Assembly (NCBI RefSeq): GCF_016653315.1 | Contig: NZ_NHSH01000044.1 | Location: 62,001 to 126,000, forward strand | Source of the DNA: Halochromatium roseum | GTDB lineage: Bacteria; Pseudomonadota; Gammaproteobacteria; Chromatiales; Chromatiaceae | Length of the DNA: 64,000 nucleotides | Direction: 5' to 3' | In this document: positions 1-8,433 of the stretch, in pieces | Numbering within the stretch: the stretch's first letter is position 1 | How the letters are laid out: the number at the start of each line of letters is the position of its first letter | The notes under the pieces: model-generated | The model's input: only the letters and a program-made list of their open reading frames with translations | Database searches by the model: none | Told to the model about the DNA's origin: nothing | Program-made: the position numbers and the translations under genes

Positions 1-80
1 TCTTGGAGCTGCGCAAGGAGCCGCTCCACAGGAATCCCGACTGTCGTCGCGAGTTGCTTGACCGTGACTTCAGTACTCAT
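1..80 (-). CDS. infB: Translation initiation factor IF-2, N-terminal fragment
   Basis: Only the first 26 codons are in the window, running off the left edge. The peptide begins MSTEVTVKQLATTVGIPV, which matches the IF2_N helical domain found at the start of gammaproteobacterial IF-2. IF-2 is the GTPase that brings fMet-tRNA to the 30S subunit. A strong Shine-Dalgarno (GGAGGTGCGA read on the minus strand, 81-90) precedes the ATG. The gene follows nusA on the same strand after a 15-base gap, the usual rimP-nusA-infB order, which supports the call despite the short length. Confidence 0.85.
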   Translation of the reverse strand, partial: MSTEVTVKQLATTVGIPVERLLAQLQ

Positions 81-95
81 TCGCACCTCCGATGA

Positions 96-1598
<1,503 letters not shown>

Positions 1599-1649
1599 CG
1601 GTCCCTACCTGATGTCGGTCGCTCTCGGCCCCGTCCGGCATCCGGTTCG

Positions 1650-2147
1650 TTAGCGAGCGGACTGTGAAAGGTTGAATTCGGGCACTACCCGGGCGCTTTC
1701 GACCTGATCGATTGGAAGCTGCACGCGACGTTGCGCGTTGCCCTCATCGAGCCCCAGCTCCAAGCTCCGGCCGTCATCGCTCACTGCGAGCACTTCACCC
1801 TCGAAATTACGGCGTCCCTCGTGCTTTTCCGCGAGCCGCACGCGGATGCGGTTGCCAAGCTGGCGTGCGATCTGCTCAACACTAAATAGCGGCCGATCCA
1901 AGCCTGGAGACGAGACCTCGAGCGCGTACTGGCCACTGATCGGGTCTTCGACATCGAGTACGCTGCTGAGCTGCCGGCTCACCGCCTCGCAGTCGTCCAC
2001 CGTGATGCCGTTGGCATGATCGATATAGACCCGCAAGACCGCCTCCGCGCTCCCCGCCGAGGCATGCTCGACACCGATCGCCTCGTAGCCCATCGGCTCA
2101 ACCACCGATGTCACTAGCTTCGTCAGTCGATCATTTGCCCGTCGCAT
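1650..2147 (-). CDS. rimP: Ribosome maturation factor RimP
   Basis: 165 residues starting MRRANDRLTKLVTSVV. The core LRVYIDHANGITVDDCEAVS and the SGQYALEVSSPGLDRPL motif are diagnostic of RimP, a 30S subunit assembly factor with an N-terminal alpha/beta domain and a C-terminal SH3-like barrel. The open frame runs upstream to 2456, but that extension crosses two minus-strand hairpin terminators and has no family similarity, so I start at 2147. The Shine-Dalgarno is weak. The gene is first in the rimP-nusA-infB operon. Confidence 0.95.
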   Translation of the reverse strand: MRRANDRLTKLVTSVVEPMGYEAIGVEHASAGSAEAVLRVYIDHANGITVDDCEAVSRQLSSVLDVEDPISGQYALEVSSPGLDRPLFSVEQIARQLGNRIRVRLAEKHEGRRNFEGEVLAVSDDGRSLELGLDEGNAQRRVQLPIDQVESARVVPEFNLSQSAR

Positions 2148-2251
2148 CAAAAATTCAGCACCACTGATATGATTTCGTTGCCAGCTTGGCCGGAGAACGG
2201 CGCAAACGTCATGGCCCCGGCGTCGCCCAGGCCAGACCAAATGCCAGAACC

Positions 2252-2276
2252 AAAAAAAGGGCCGTTGGCCCCTTGT
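2252..2276 (-). terminator. Second hairpin terminator in the rimP leader
   Basis: Minus-strand GGGGCC-AAC-GGCCC followed by seven T, about 105 bases before the rimP start codon. This is the expected 3' terminator of the rimP-leader element. Transcription of rimP-nusA-infB must pass it. Confidence 0.8.
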
Positions 2277-2342
2277 TCGGAGCAGTACCGTACGAGCCTC
2301 TGCCGAAAGCAGCCTCGCCTGGGTCTGCAGCGGATCGCGGAT

Positions 2343-2365
2343 GAAAAAAAACCCCGATACCGGGG
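2343..2365 (-). terminator. First hairpin terminator in the rimP leader
   Basis: Read on the minus strand, CCCCG and CGGGG pair around a GTAT loop and are followed directly by eight T. There is no gene upstream on this strand for it to end, so it acts either as an attenuator for the promoter at 2428-2456 or as part of a folding switch. Confidence 0.75.
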
Positions 2366-2427
2366 CCATCGCGCCAGGGGCATCAAGCGGCATGTTGCCA
2401 GCTCTACCCTCGTATCTCAGCCTACGG

Positions 2428-2456
2428 ATGATAGCCCTATCGTGAGCGAAACGCAA
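2428..2456 (-). promoter_or_regulatory. Sigma70-type promoter for rimP-nusA-infB
   Basis: On the minus strand, TTGCGT (2451-2456) and TATCAT (2428-2433) are separated by exactly 17 bases. Transcription would start near 2421 and run through the two leader hairpins into rimP. The boxes overlap the first codons of the divergent SprT-like gene if that gene starts at 2442. Confidence 0.65.
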
Positions 2457-3014
2457 AACCAGAAGCCGCGAGCCAACTCGGACGACATCCGCAACAGTGG
2501 CTCAGGCAGTGCCAGCCTCCGGGCGCTCACGGCTCAGGCAAGGTCTCAGACCAAGGCCCTGCTCGGCTCAATACCAGACGCCCAGATCGAGGTTCGTTTC
2601 GATCTGCGCGGCAAGACCGCCGGCCAGGTGCGAGTTCGCGCCCGCGGTGAGTATCTGATCCGGTACAACCTCGAGCTGCTTGAGCGCGGCGGGGCCAACT
2701 TTATCCAGCGCACCGTGCCACACGAGGTTGCCCATGTGCTCGCCTATCACCGTTACGGCCAGCGCATCCGGCCGCATGGCCCCGAATGGCAGCGCATCAT
2801 GCGCCAGCTCGGCGCCGAGCCGACGCGCTGCCATGATTATGACGTGAGTGGGCTCAGCGCCCGCACGCTGACCTATTTTCGTTACCACTGCGGCTGCATG
2901 GAGCACCAGCTCTCGAGCATCCGCCACAACAAGGTCGCTAAGGGGCAATGCTATCTCTGCAAGCGCTGCGGCGAGCCGCTGCAGCCTGGGCGTCGCACTG
3001 GCGCCGCGCTATGA
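2442..3014 (+). CDS. SprT-like zinc metalloprotease-family protein
   Basis: 190 residues from a GTG start (VSETQNQKPRA). The metal-binding signature is VPHEVAHVLAYHRYG (HExxH) in mid-protein, followed by PHGPEWQRIMRQLG with the third histidine. The C-terminus has a zinc ribbon of CGC...CYLCKRCG type. This is the SprT/Spartan-like fold; in bacteria the role is unclear and is often annotated only as SprT-like. The frame is open further upstream to 2169, but that part overlaps the rimP leader and lacks similarity. The exact start is uncertain. Confidence 0.88.
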   Translation: MSETQNQKPRANSDDIRNSGSGSASLRALTAQARSQTKALLGSIPDAQIEVRFDLRGKTAGQVRVRARGEYLIRYNLELLERGGANFIQRTVPHEVAHVLAYHRYGQRIRPHGPEWQRIMRQLGAEPTRCHDYDVSGLSARTLTYFRYHCGCMEHQLSSIRHNKVAKGQCYLCKRCGEPLQPGRRTGAAL

Positions 3015-3054
3015 GCGATGGGGTGACGCCTCAATCGAGGCGAGGAACACCGAC

Positions 3055-3456
3055 TCAGCAGGCCGGCTGCTCAACGATCGCCTTGACCCAGCGCTCCATG
3101 GCCTCGTTCGCCGGCGGCATCGGTGCCTCGAGAAAGGTCACCGTGAAGCGGTCGCCTTGATCGACAACCCCGATCGAGCGCGGCCGCACCGCCATCACAT
3201 GCGGATCGGGTAGCTTGGTGCCAAAGCAGAACAGGATGTGCTTAGCGGACTCGATACCCTCGGCGATCTGTCCGTTGGCAAGCGACTGCGTGTGCGCCAT
3301 GTGATCGAACTCACCGATGTAGCTCGCAATATCGTGCGTATCGATACACTCTTTGAGATAGGCGATGATCGAACTCGCGTCGGCGAATCGAGTCTCGTCT
3401 TTGCTCACCTCGAGCGTGTAGATGGGGTACTTCTCTTGCAGCAGGGTCTGTTTCAT
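3055..3456 (-). CDS. Conserved hypothetical protein (possibly DUF6858)
   Basis: 133 residues, soluble, beginning MKQTLLQEKYPIYTLEV. There is no signal peptide or membrane segment. The sequence has an HFxFGTKLP-like stretch (HILFCFGTKLPDP) in the middle and one N-terminal histidine-rich patch (FDHMAHTQ). It resembles a small uncharacterised family, possibly DUF6858, but I cannot confirm that from sequence alone. A purine-rich stretch on the minus strand near 3470 gives a plausible Shine-Dalgarno. It stands alone, downstream of the SLAC1-type channel gene on the same strand. Confidence 0.6.
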   Translation of the reverse strand: MKQTLLQEKYPIYTLEVSKDETRFADASSIIAYLKECIDTHDIASYIGEFDHMAHTQSLANGQIAEGIESAKHILFCFGTKLPDPHVMAVRPRSIGVVDQGDRFTVTFLEAPMPPANEAMERWVKAIVEQPAC

Positions 3457-3580
3457 CAGTTTTTTATCTCCAATGAGTTGAAAAAAGCAATGGGGCGTCA
3501 GAATGGAACCATGAGTGACGACCTATTTAGGGCTGGCGAACGGCTACGCCAGACCCTAGTCGACGCCCAGATTGATGCGC

Positions 3581-4609
3581 CTAATGCCCGGGCACACAGA
3601 TGCCGTGACGGATAACGGCATACAGCGTTCTAAACAGCAAAAAGAAGACGACCAGGGACAGGATCAATAGCAGACCAGCGCCGATCCAACGATAGACATC
3701 ACCCTGACCTTGTTCGAACATGAGCATGCTCGCAATGCTGATTGCCGCGAGCGGGAAGGTATAAGCCCACCACGACAGGAAGAACTTCAGCCGCGCGAAA
3801 TAGCGTGCCTGCGCAAACAGCAGCAGCGTGAGGAACAGCGCGCTGAAGTAGAGCACCATGGCCAGCGGATCGAGATCACCAACCAACCGTGTATAGGCGA
3901 TGAAGCCGACAGCCGGCGGCGCGATGAGGATAAACAGGGTCGGCATAAAGCGTTCTGGGATCGGGGTATGGAACAGCAGCCGATAAAAGATGATGGTCAT
4001 CAGCAAGCCCCAGAACAGCATGCCGATACTGAAGAAGAACCAGGAGACATCGACGAATCCCAGCGGCACCCCGGCAACCGGCACCAACACGTTACCAACC
4101 GCAGGGATAAACCAAGCTGGATTCATGTGATGGACCTCGAAGTGCTCATGGTGAATCCAAACACTGACTACATAGAGCGTGAAGAGCAGATGCAGGCTGG
4201 CGCCGACCATCCAAAGCGGCCTACTGATAGTGTCATCAATGGGCAAGAACGCGATCGAGAGCAACAAGAGGCTGATGGAAACTGCTGCAAAGAAATTGAG
4301 CTTGATCGGATGACGCAGTTCCTCGAGTACAGCCTTTGGATAGACGACGAGCTTGGCCGTATAGAAGAGGACTAGGAGCGCAAAGACGCTTGCCGTCGCA
4401 CCGGACATCCAAAGGCCAATATTAAGCGTTGAGTCGAACCCGATATCATTCAGCTCGAGTGCAAACACATGCAGCGCCTTCTCCCAGGCGATGGTCAGCC
4501 CGGAGAGCCCCATCACCAATGCAAAGAAGGAAATTGGGAAATTGGGAAGTCGACGCGAGTCGATCGCAGTCTGTGGCATAACAGAAGGCCGCAACGCGGG
4601 ATAGGACAT
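3581..4609 (-). CDS. SLAC1/TehA-type (TDT family) membrane channel or transporter
   Basis: 342 residues with about ten hydrophobic helices spread over the whole length, starting near LPNFPISFFALVMGLSGLTIAW, the typical first helix of the TDT/SLAC1/TehA family. Family members move small anions, dicarboxylates or sulfite; the substrate here cannot be told from sequence. A second methionine at 4579 (MPQTAIDSRRLPN) is an equally possible start. Neither candidate has a clear Shine-Dalgarno. No operon partner is evident. Confidence 0.82.
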   Translation of the reverse strand: MSYPALRPSVMPQTAIDSRRLPNFPISFFALVMGLSGLTIAWEKALHVFALELNDIGFDSTLNIGLWMSGATASVFALLVLFYTAKLVVYPKAVLEELRHPIKLNFFAAVSISLLLLSIAFLPIDDTISRPLWMVGASLHLLFTLYVVSVWIHHEHFEVHHMNPAWFIPAVGNVLVPVAGVPLGFVDVSWFFFSIGMLFWGLLMTIIFYRLLFHTPIPERFMPTLFILIAPPAVGFIAYTRLVGDLDPLAMVLYFSALFLTLLLFAQARYFARLKFFLSWWAYTFPLAAISIASMLMFEQGQGDVYRWIGAGLLLILSLVVFFLLFRTLYAVIRHGICVPGH

Positions 4610-4842
4610 AACTGAGGAGAATTTTAAGGATTACGCGCGGGTTGGCATTGAAGAAGCGCAACAACCTGCGGTCAAATCGAGTCGCACGGCCGCTGGACGC
4701 CGCCTGACACTTGATGAGCGAAGCCCCATGCACGACACGCGAGCAAAGCTGTAGATGACGCTGCACCGACGATCTGGCAGAGTGATCTGCGATCAGCATC
4801 ATGATCCCCACCACTCCAGCCTTTTTTCCGGAGCCGAAACCG

Positions 4843-5517
4843 ATGACCTGGAAGACTGCTCACCGCTCGTTTTATTACTCAGGTGCTCCCGAGCCCGCTG
4901 ACCCAGTGCTCAAGCCCAGCGAAACCGCGCTGCTCTGCATCGATGTGCAGAACTACGGTATGGTCTTACACGACGACCCCGCCGAGCGGGCACGCTGGGC
5001 ACCCTTCCACGAGCGCATGCGCGGCATGGTCATCCCGCGGCTGCAAGCACTGCAGCAGCAGTTTCGAGACAACGGCCTGGACGTGATCCACGCCCGCATC
5101 GCCTGCCAGCTCGAGGACGGTCGCGATCGCTCGCTGAGTCAGAAGCTGCCCGGCTGGAACAATCTGCTGATGCCCAAGGACAGCGCGGCCTCGCAGATCA
5201 TCCCTGAGCTCGCCCCCGCGCCCGGCGAGATCGTCGTCACCAAGACCACCGACAGCGCGCTGACCGGCACCAACCTGCGCCTGATCCTCAGCAACATGGG
5301 CATCCGCAACCTGATCGTGACCGGCATCTATACCGATCAGTGCGTCTCCTCGACCGTGCGCAGCCTGGCCGACGAGAGCTTCCAGGTGATCTTGGTCGAG
5401 GACTGCTGCGCCGCCGGTACTGACGAGTTGCACCAGCAAGAACTCGCCATCATCAACATGATCTACTGCCATGTCATGACTAGTGAGGAGTTGCGTGGTT
5501 TGATGAGGCTCGGGTAA
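4843..5517 (+). CDS. Isochorismatase-family cysteine hydrolase
   Basis: 224 residues from MTWKTAHRSFYY. The catalytic triad is visible: Asp34 in LLCIDVQN, Lys134 in VTKTTDSAL and Cys167 in IYTDQCVSSTVR. The family cleaves amide or ester bonds of small molecules (isochorismate, nicotinamide, N-carbamoyl compounds, ureidoacrylate); the substrate is not predictable here. I prefer 4843 over the upstream in-frame ATG at 4801 because GGAG lies 9 bases before it. The gene is monocistronic, with no nearby pathway gene. Confidence 0.88.
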   Translation: MTWKTAHRSFYYSGAPEPADPVLKPSETALLCIDVQNYGMVLHDDPAERARWAPFHERMRGMVIPRLQALQQQFRDNGLDVIHARIACQLEDGRDRSLSQKLPGWNNLLMPKDSAASQIIPELAPAPGEIVVTKTTDSALTGTNLRLILSNMGIRNLIVTGIYTDQCVSSTVRSLADESFQVILVEDCCAAGTDELHQQELAIINMIYCHVMTSEELRGLMRLG

Positions 5518-5536
5518 TCCACCGCTTGGGCTGGGC

Positions 5537-5592
5537 GCCACGCGCTTGACGCCACGCGCTTGACGCCACGCGCTTGACGCCACGCGCTTGAC
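5537..5592. repeat. Four tandem copies of a 14-bp unit
   Basis: GCCACGCGCTTGAC is repeated four times without mismatch just after the hydrolase stop codon, followed by a partial fifth copy. It is non-coding and not obviously palindromic. A different 14-bp tandem array occurs at 20343-20412. Confidence 0.95.
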
Positions 5593-5678
5593 GCCACTCT
5601 CTCGCCGCCATTGCTACGAGCCCGGCCGCCACGCCACCCTTGCGGGCTTGATGACGGCCAAGCGCTAGCGCTGCTCAG

Positions 5679-6179
5679 TCAGAGACCGACGATGGCATCG
5701 AAGAAGAGCGGGTCGATGTATTGCGGCTCATAGTCGAGGCCCAGCGCGCGCAACTCCCTGACGAAGGCACGCAGATGGTTCTTTGAGCCTTCCAGCAAGT
5801 GCCCATAGGTCCGCTGCAAATCAGGCTGGTCTGTTGCATCGATCGCCTGTTGCAGATCGAGAATATCCAGATCCTCGATGGTTGCGCCGACCATCAGAGC
5901 CTGCGCCGAAGACTCGAGACCGCTCGCTACCAACTCATCGTACAGGGCCTGCAGTTCCAGATCGCTGAAGACCCCGGCACCTGGCAGTACCGGGTCCGCC
6001 AGTGCGTAACGGTCGATCTTGCCGCCGAGGGCGTCGAAGTGGCGCTGCTCAGAAACGGCGATGCGCTGCAGAACGAGCAAATCCCACTGTGCGTCCAACG
6101 CGAGATAGACGTCGTGCGCGAGTTTCTCCTCCTCGCGCATCCAGAGCAGCGTATCGGCCTCCTCAACGCTCAACGCCAC
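5679..6179 (-). CDS. DUF2202 ferritin-like protein
   Basis: 166 residues from a GTG start. The four-helix ferritin-like signature is visible as MREEEKLAHDVYLAL (helix 1 with the Glu ligands), VSEQRHFDALGGKID (helix 2) and SKNHLRAFVRELRALG near the C-terminus. DUF2202 proteins are predicted di-iron ferritin-like proteins of unknown role. The GTG overlaps by one base the TAG of a 36-codon ORF just upstream, suggesting translational coupling. Most relatives that I recall have a longer N-terminus, so the two frames may once have been one gene. Confidence 0.82.
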   Translation of the reverse strand: MALSVEEADTLLWMREEEKLAHDVYLALDAQWDLLVLQRIAVSEQRHFDALGGKIDRYALADPVLPGAGVFSDLELQALYDELVASGLESSAQALMVGATIEDLDILDLQQAIDATDQPDLQRTYGHLLEGSKNHLRAFVRELRALGLDYEPQYIDPLFFDAIVGL

Positions 6180-6289
6180 TACCGGCGCTTGTAGGCCTTG
6201 GCCTTGACCCGTGTCCGCAGCATCTCCCTATCCTGCTGTCCACCACCTGAGCCGGATTGAGCCCGCGACTGGCTTCGCTGCTGCGTCAT
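6179..6289 (-). CDS. 36-codon basic, Gln/Gly/Ser-rich ORF overlapping the DUF2202 start
   Basis: The frame begins MTQQRSQSRAQSGSGGGQQD and ends KAYKRR with a TAG that shares one base with the GTG of the DUF2202 gene. AAGGCAAG ahead of the ATG could act as a ribosome site. It may be a leader peptide or a frameshifted N-terminal part of the DUF2202 protein. I know of no family for it. Confidence 0.4.
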   Translation of the reverse strand: MTQQRSQSRAQSGSGGGQQDREMLRTRVKAKAYKRR

Positions 6290-6311
6290 CTTGCCTTGGC
6301 CGCCACCCTCA

Positions 6312-6842
6312 CCTGGCAGCGACGGCTTGGCCCTGACGCGCGAGCTGCGCACACAGTCTCAGGTCCCAATTCTGATGCTCTCGGCGCGCGGCGAAGAGAT
6401 CGATCGGGTAGTGGGCCTAGAGCTCGGCGCCGATGATTATCTGGCCAAGCCGTTCAGCCCGCGTGAGCTGCTGGCGCGTTTAAGGGCCCTGTTGAGACGC
6501 GCCCAAGCCGCCCCCGCAGCGGTCTCAGCGCGCGATTGCTTCGGCCCTTATCGACTCGATCGAGCGGCGCGCAGACTGCTCGCCGACGCTGTCGATGTCG
6601 GCCTGACCAGTGCCGAATACGACCTCATCGAGGTGCTGATCGATCGACCCGGACGGGTACTGACCCGCGATATCCTGCTGGATCTCCTCAAGGGCTATGA
6701 TCGCGACCCCTTCGATCGCACGGTGGACCTGCGCGTCGCGCGTCTGCGGCGCAAGATCGAGCCAGACCCCGCCCACCCAATCTATATCCGCACCGTGCGC
6801 GGGCTTGGCTACCTGTTCAATCCCAAGGGCGCCGATGGCTGA
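6312..6842 (+). pseudogene. OmpR-family response regulator, 5'-truncated (lacks phospho-acceptor)
   Basis: The frame contains the second half of a receiver domain (PGSDGLALTREL, VPILMLSARGEEIDR, ADDYLAKPFSPREL with the conserved Lys) and a complete winged-helix DNA-binding domain (LTSAEYDLIEVLIDRPGRVLTR ... RTVRGLGYLF). Similarity begins at PG(E)DG, the residues right after the phospho-Asp of ordinary regulators. The preceding 55 or so residues, including the acidic pocket and Asp, are absent in all three frames upstream. The only upstream start is TTG at 6291. The end overlaps the kinase start by 8 bases, the normal operon arrangement, so only the 5' part has been lost. A constitutive DNA-binding fragment could still be made. 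Confidence 0.85.
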
Positions 6843-8433
6843 GCCAGCGCGAGCGCTTTCGCCCCACCGGCTCAGTCTGCGCCAGCAGAATGCGCTGCGC
6901 CTGGCGCTGATCTTCGTCCTCTTCGAGCTGGTTTCAGCCTTAGCCGTGGTCTTCCTGCTCATGCTGCCGATGGCCGAGCGCGCGTCCGCCGATCTCGCTG
7001 GGCTGATGGTGCTGTCGGCACAAACGCACAGCGAGCTGCCCCCCGGGACGCGCCCAGCCTTCGAGAAGGAGCTGTTGCGCGCCCATGGCCTGGAGCTGCG
7101 CACGACGCCGCCGGTTGACGCCAAGCCACAGGATCGCCACGGGCTCTATCTGCGCGCGCTTGAGCACCGGCTCAGCGCACGCACCGGCCAGGAGATCAAG
7201 ATTCTCGCGACCAAGCAGGCCCAGGCGCTTTGGCTCTGGGCGGGCCTGCCGAGCGGCGGTCAAACGCTCTGGCTGGGCTTTCCGCAAAGCCGCGTCGGCC
7301 CCCATCCCTTGGCCGCCTTGCTGCTGACGCTGAGCGTTGGACTGCTGCTCGCCGCCCTGGCTGCCTGGTGGTTGGGCGGCGTGATCCTGACGCCGATCAA
7401 GCGCTTCGATAGCGCCGCTGCGGTCCTTGGCCGTGGTGAGACGCCAACCCTTCTGCCTGAGCAGGGTCCGCGTGAGCTGGCCGGACTCGCGCATCGCTTC
7501 AACCGACTGAGCGCACAGATCCGCGAGCTGCTCGAGGCGCGCACCACCCTGCTCGCCGGGCTTTCCCACGACCTACGCACACCGCTTGCACGCATGCGGC
7601 TTGCACTCGAGATGCTCCAACGCCGACCTGATCCGACCTGGATTGAGCGACTAGACCAGGATATCGGCGAGATGGATCGGCTGATTGGCAATGTGCTGAT
7701 GCTCGCCCGCGGCCTCAGTCAAGAGCCCTCCGCGCCGGTTGAGCTGTCCGCACTCCTGGAGGAGCTTGCAGCCGCGGCGCGCACGACAGGCGCCGATGTG
7801 CGGGTGCACTGCCCAAGGATTGAGATACAGACAGCGGTCGCGGCCTTGCGGCGGGTGCTCGCGAACCTGCTCAACAACGCGCAGCGCTACGCCGGGGCAC
7901 AGCCAATCGAACTGCAGGCTGAGCGCTCTGCCAAGCACTGTCGCATTGGCATCTTGGACCTCGGGCCGGGCATCCCAACCACCGAGCTGGGAGCGGTCTT
8001 TCGCCCCTTTCATCGGGTGGAGCACTCCCGTAGCCCGAACACCGGAGGCACCGGGCTAGGACTCGCCATCGTCAGACAACTCGCGCAGGCGCATGGCTGG
8101 CGGGTTTGGCTCGAGAATCGGCCGGATGCAGGGCTCGCGGCCTGGGTGGAGCTGCCGGACGAGATCGATCCAGAGTCCGGTTCAACGGCGCCCTCTCAAC
8201 CGCCGTCTGATCATACAATCAACCACAGCAACCCAACCCAGACCCGAGCATGGATGCGTAGTTTGAGTTTGAGTTTGAGTTTGAGCTTGTCCTCGGTCCA
8301 GATCCTAACCCGGCAGCAATGCCTCTTGGATGCGCTCGATGTAGAAACCGAAACCGCCTTCAGCGATTGCCTGGACGTTGGCGATACTCTAGGCGAAACG
8401 CAGAGCACTCACTCGTTTCAGTGGAGAAGCTGA
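6835..8433 (+). CDS. EnvZ-like sensor histidine kinase with low-complexity tail
   Basis: 532 residues. The order is TM1 (about 20-45), periplasmic loop, TM2 (about 160-185), HAMP, HisKA with [20 protein letters not shown], and HATPase with [17 protein letters not shown] and [10 protein letters not shown]. It is the partner of the truncated regulator, whose stop it overlaps. After the catalytic domain ends (near AAWVELPDE), about 85 extra residues follow, including a (SL)5 run encoded by the hexamer array at 8260-8289. The family normally ends at the catalytic domain, so the tail looks like read-through into former intergenic DNA. Its TGA overlaps the next ATG (TGATG). Confidence 0.88.
   Translation: MAEPARALSPHRLSLRQQNALRLALIFVLFELVSALAVVFLLMLPMAERASADLAGLMVLSAQTHSELPPGTRPAFEKELLRAHGLELRTTPPVDAKPQDRHGLYLRALEHRLSARTGQEIKILATKQAQALWLWAGLPSGGQTLWLGFPQSRVGPHPLAALLLTLSVGLLLAALAAWWLGGVILTPIKRFDSAAAVLGRGETPTLLPEQGPRELAGLAHRFNRLSAQIRELLEARTTLLAGLSHDLRTPLARMRLALEMLQRRPDPTWIERLDQDIGEMDRLIGNVLMLARGLSQEPSAPVELSALLEELAAAARTTGADVRVHCPRIEIQTAVAALRRVLANLLNNAQRYAGAQPIELQAERSAKHCRIGILDLGPGIPTTELGAVFRPFHRVEHSRSPNTGGTGLGLAIVRQLAQAHGWRVWLENRPDAGLAAWVELPDEIDPESGSTAPSQPPSDHTINHSNPTQTRAWMRSLSLSLSLSLSSVQILTRQQCLLDALDVETETAFSDCLDVGDTLGETQSTHSFQWRS
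8260..8289. repeat. Hexanucleotide array (AGTTTG)4-AGCTTG inside the kinase tail
   Basis: Five tandem 6-mers encode alternating Ser-Leu in the kinase frame. Being a multiple of three, changes in copy number keep the frame, so this is not an on/off switch but can vary tail length. Confidence 0.9.

Larger units (their letters stand above)
2248..2420 (-). promoter_or_regulatory. rimP leader: candidate transcription attenuator
   Basis: The roughly 270-base untranslated leader ahead of rimP holds two hairpins followed by T runs, both reading toward rimP. The first (2343-2365) is CCCCG-gtat-CGGGG followed by eight T. The second (2252-2276) is a GGGCC-AAC-GGCCC stem followed by seven T. A 'rimP leader' RNA upstream of rimP-nusA-infB in gammaproteobacteria, ending in a Rho-independent terminator, is an established family. 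The second hairpin and its position fit it. Because NusA is encoded downstream and acts at terminators, autoregulation is likely (inference). I found no tRNA in the leader, although tRNA genes precede rimP in some relatives. Confidence 0.75.

Noticed and set aside
2148-2456. N-terminal extension of RimP or a tRNA gene in the rimP leader
   Set aside because: The extension crosses two terminators and has no family similarity. I tried to fold a tRNA on the minus strand and found no T-arm or acceptor pair.
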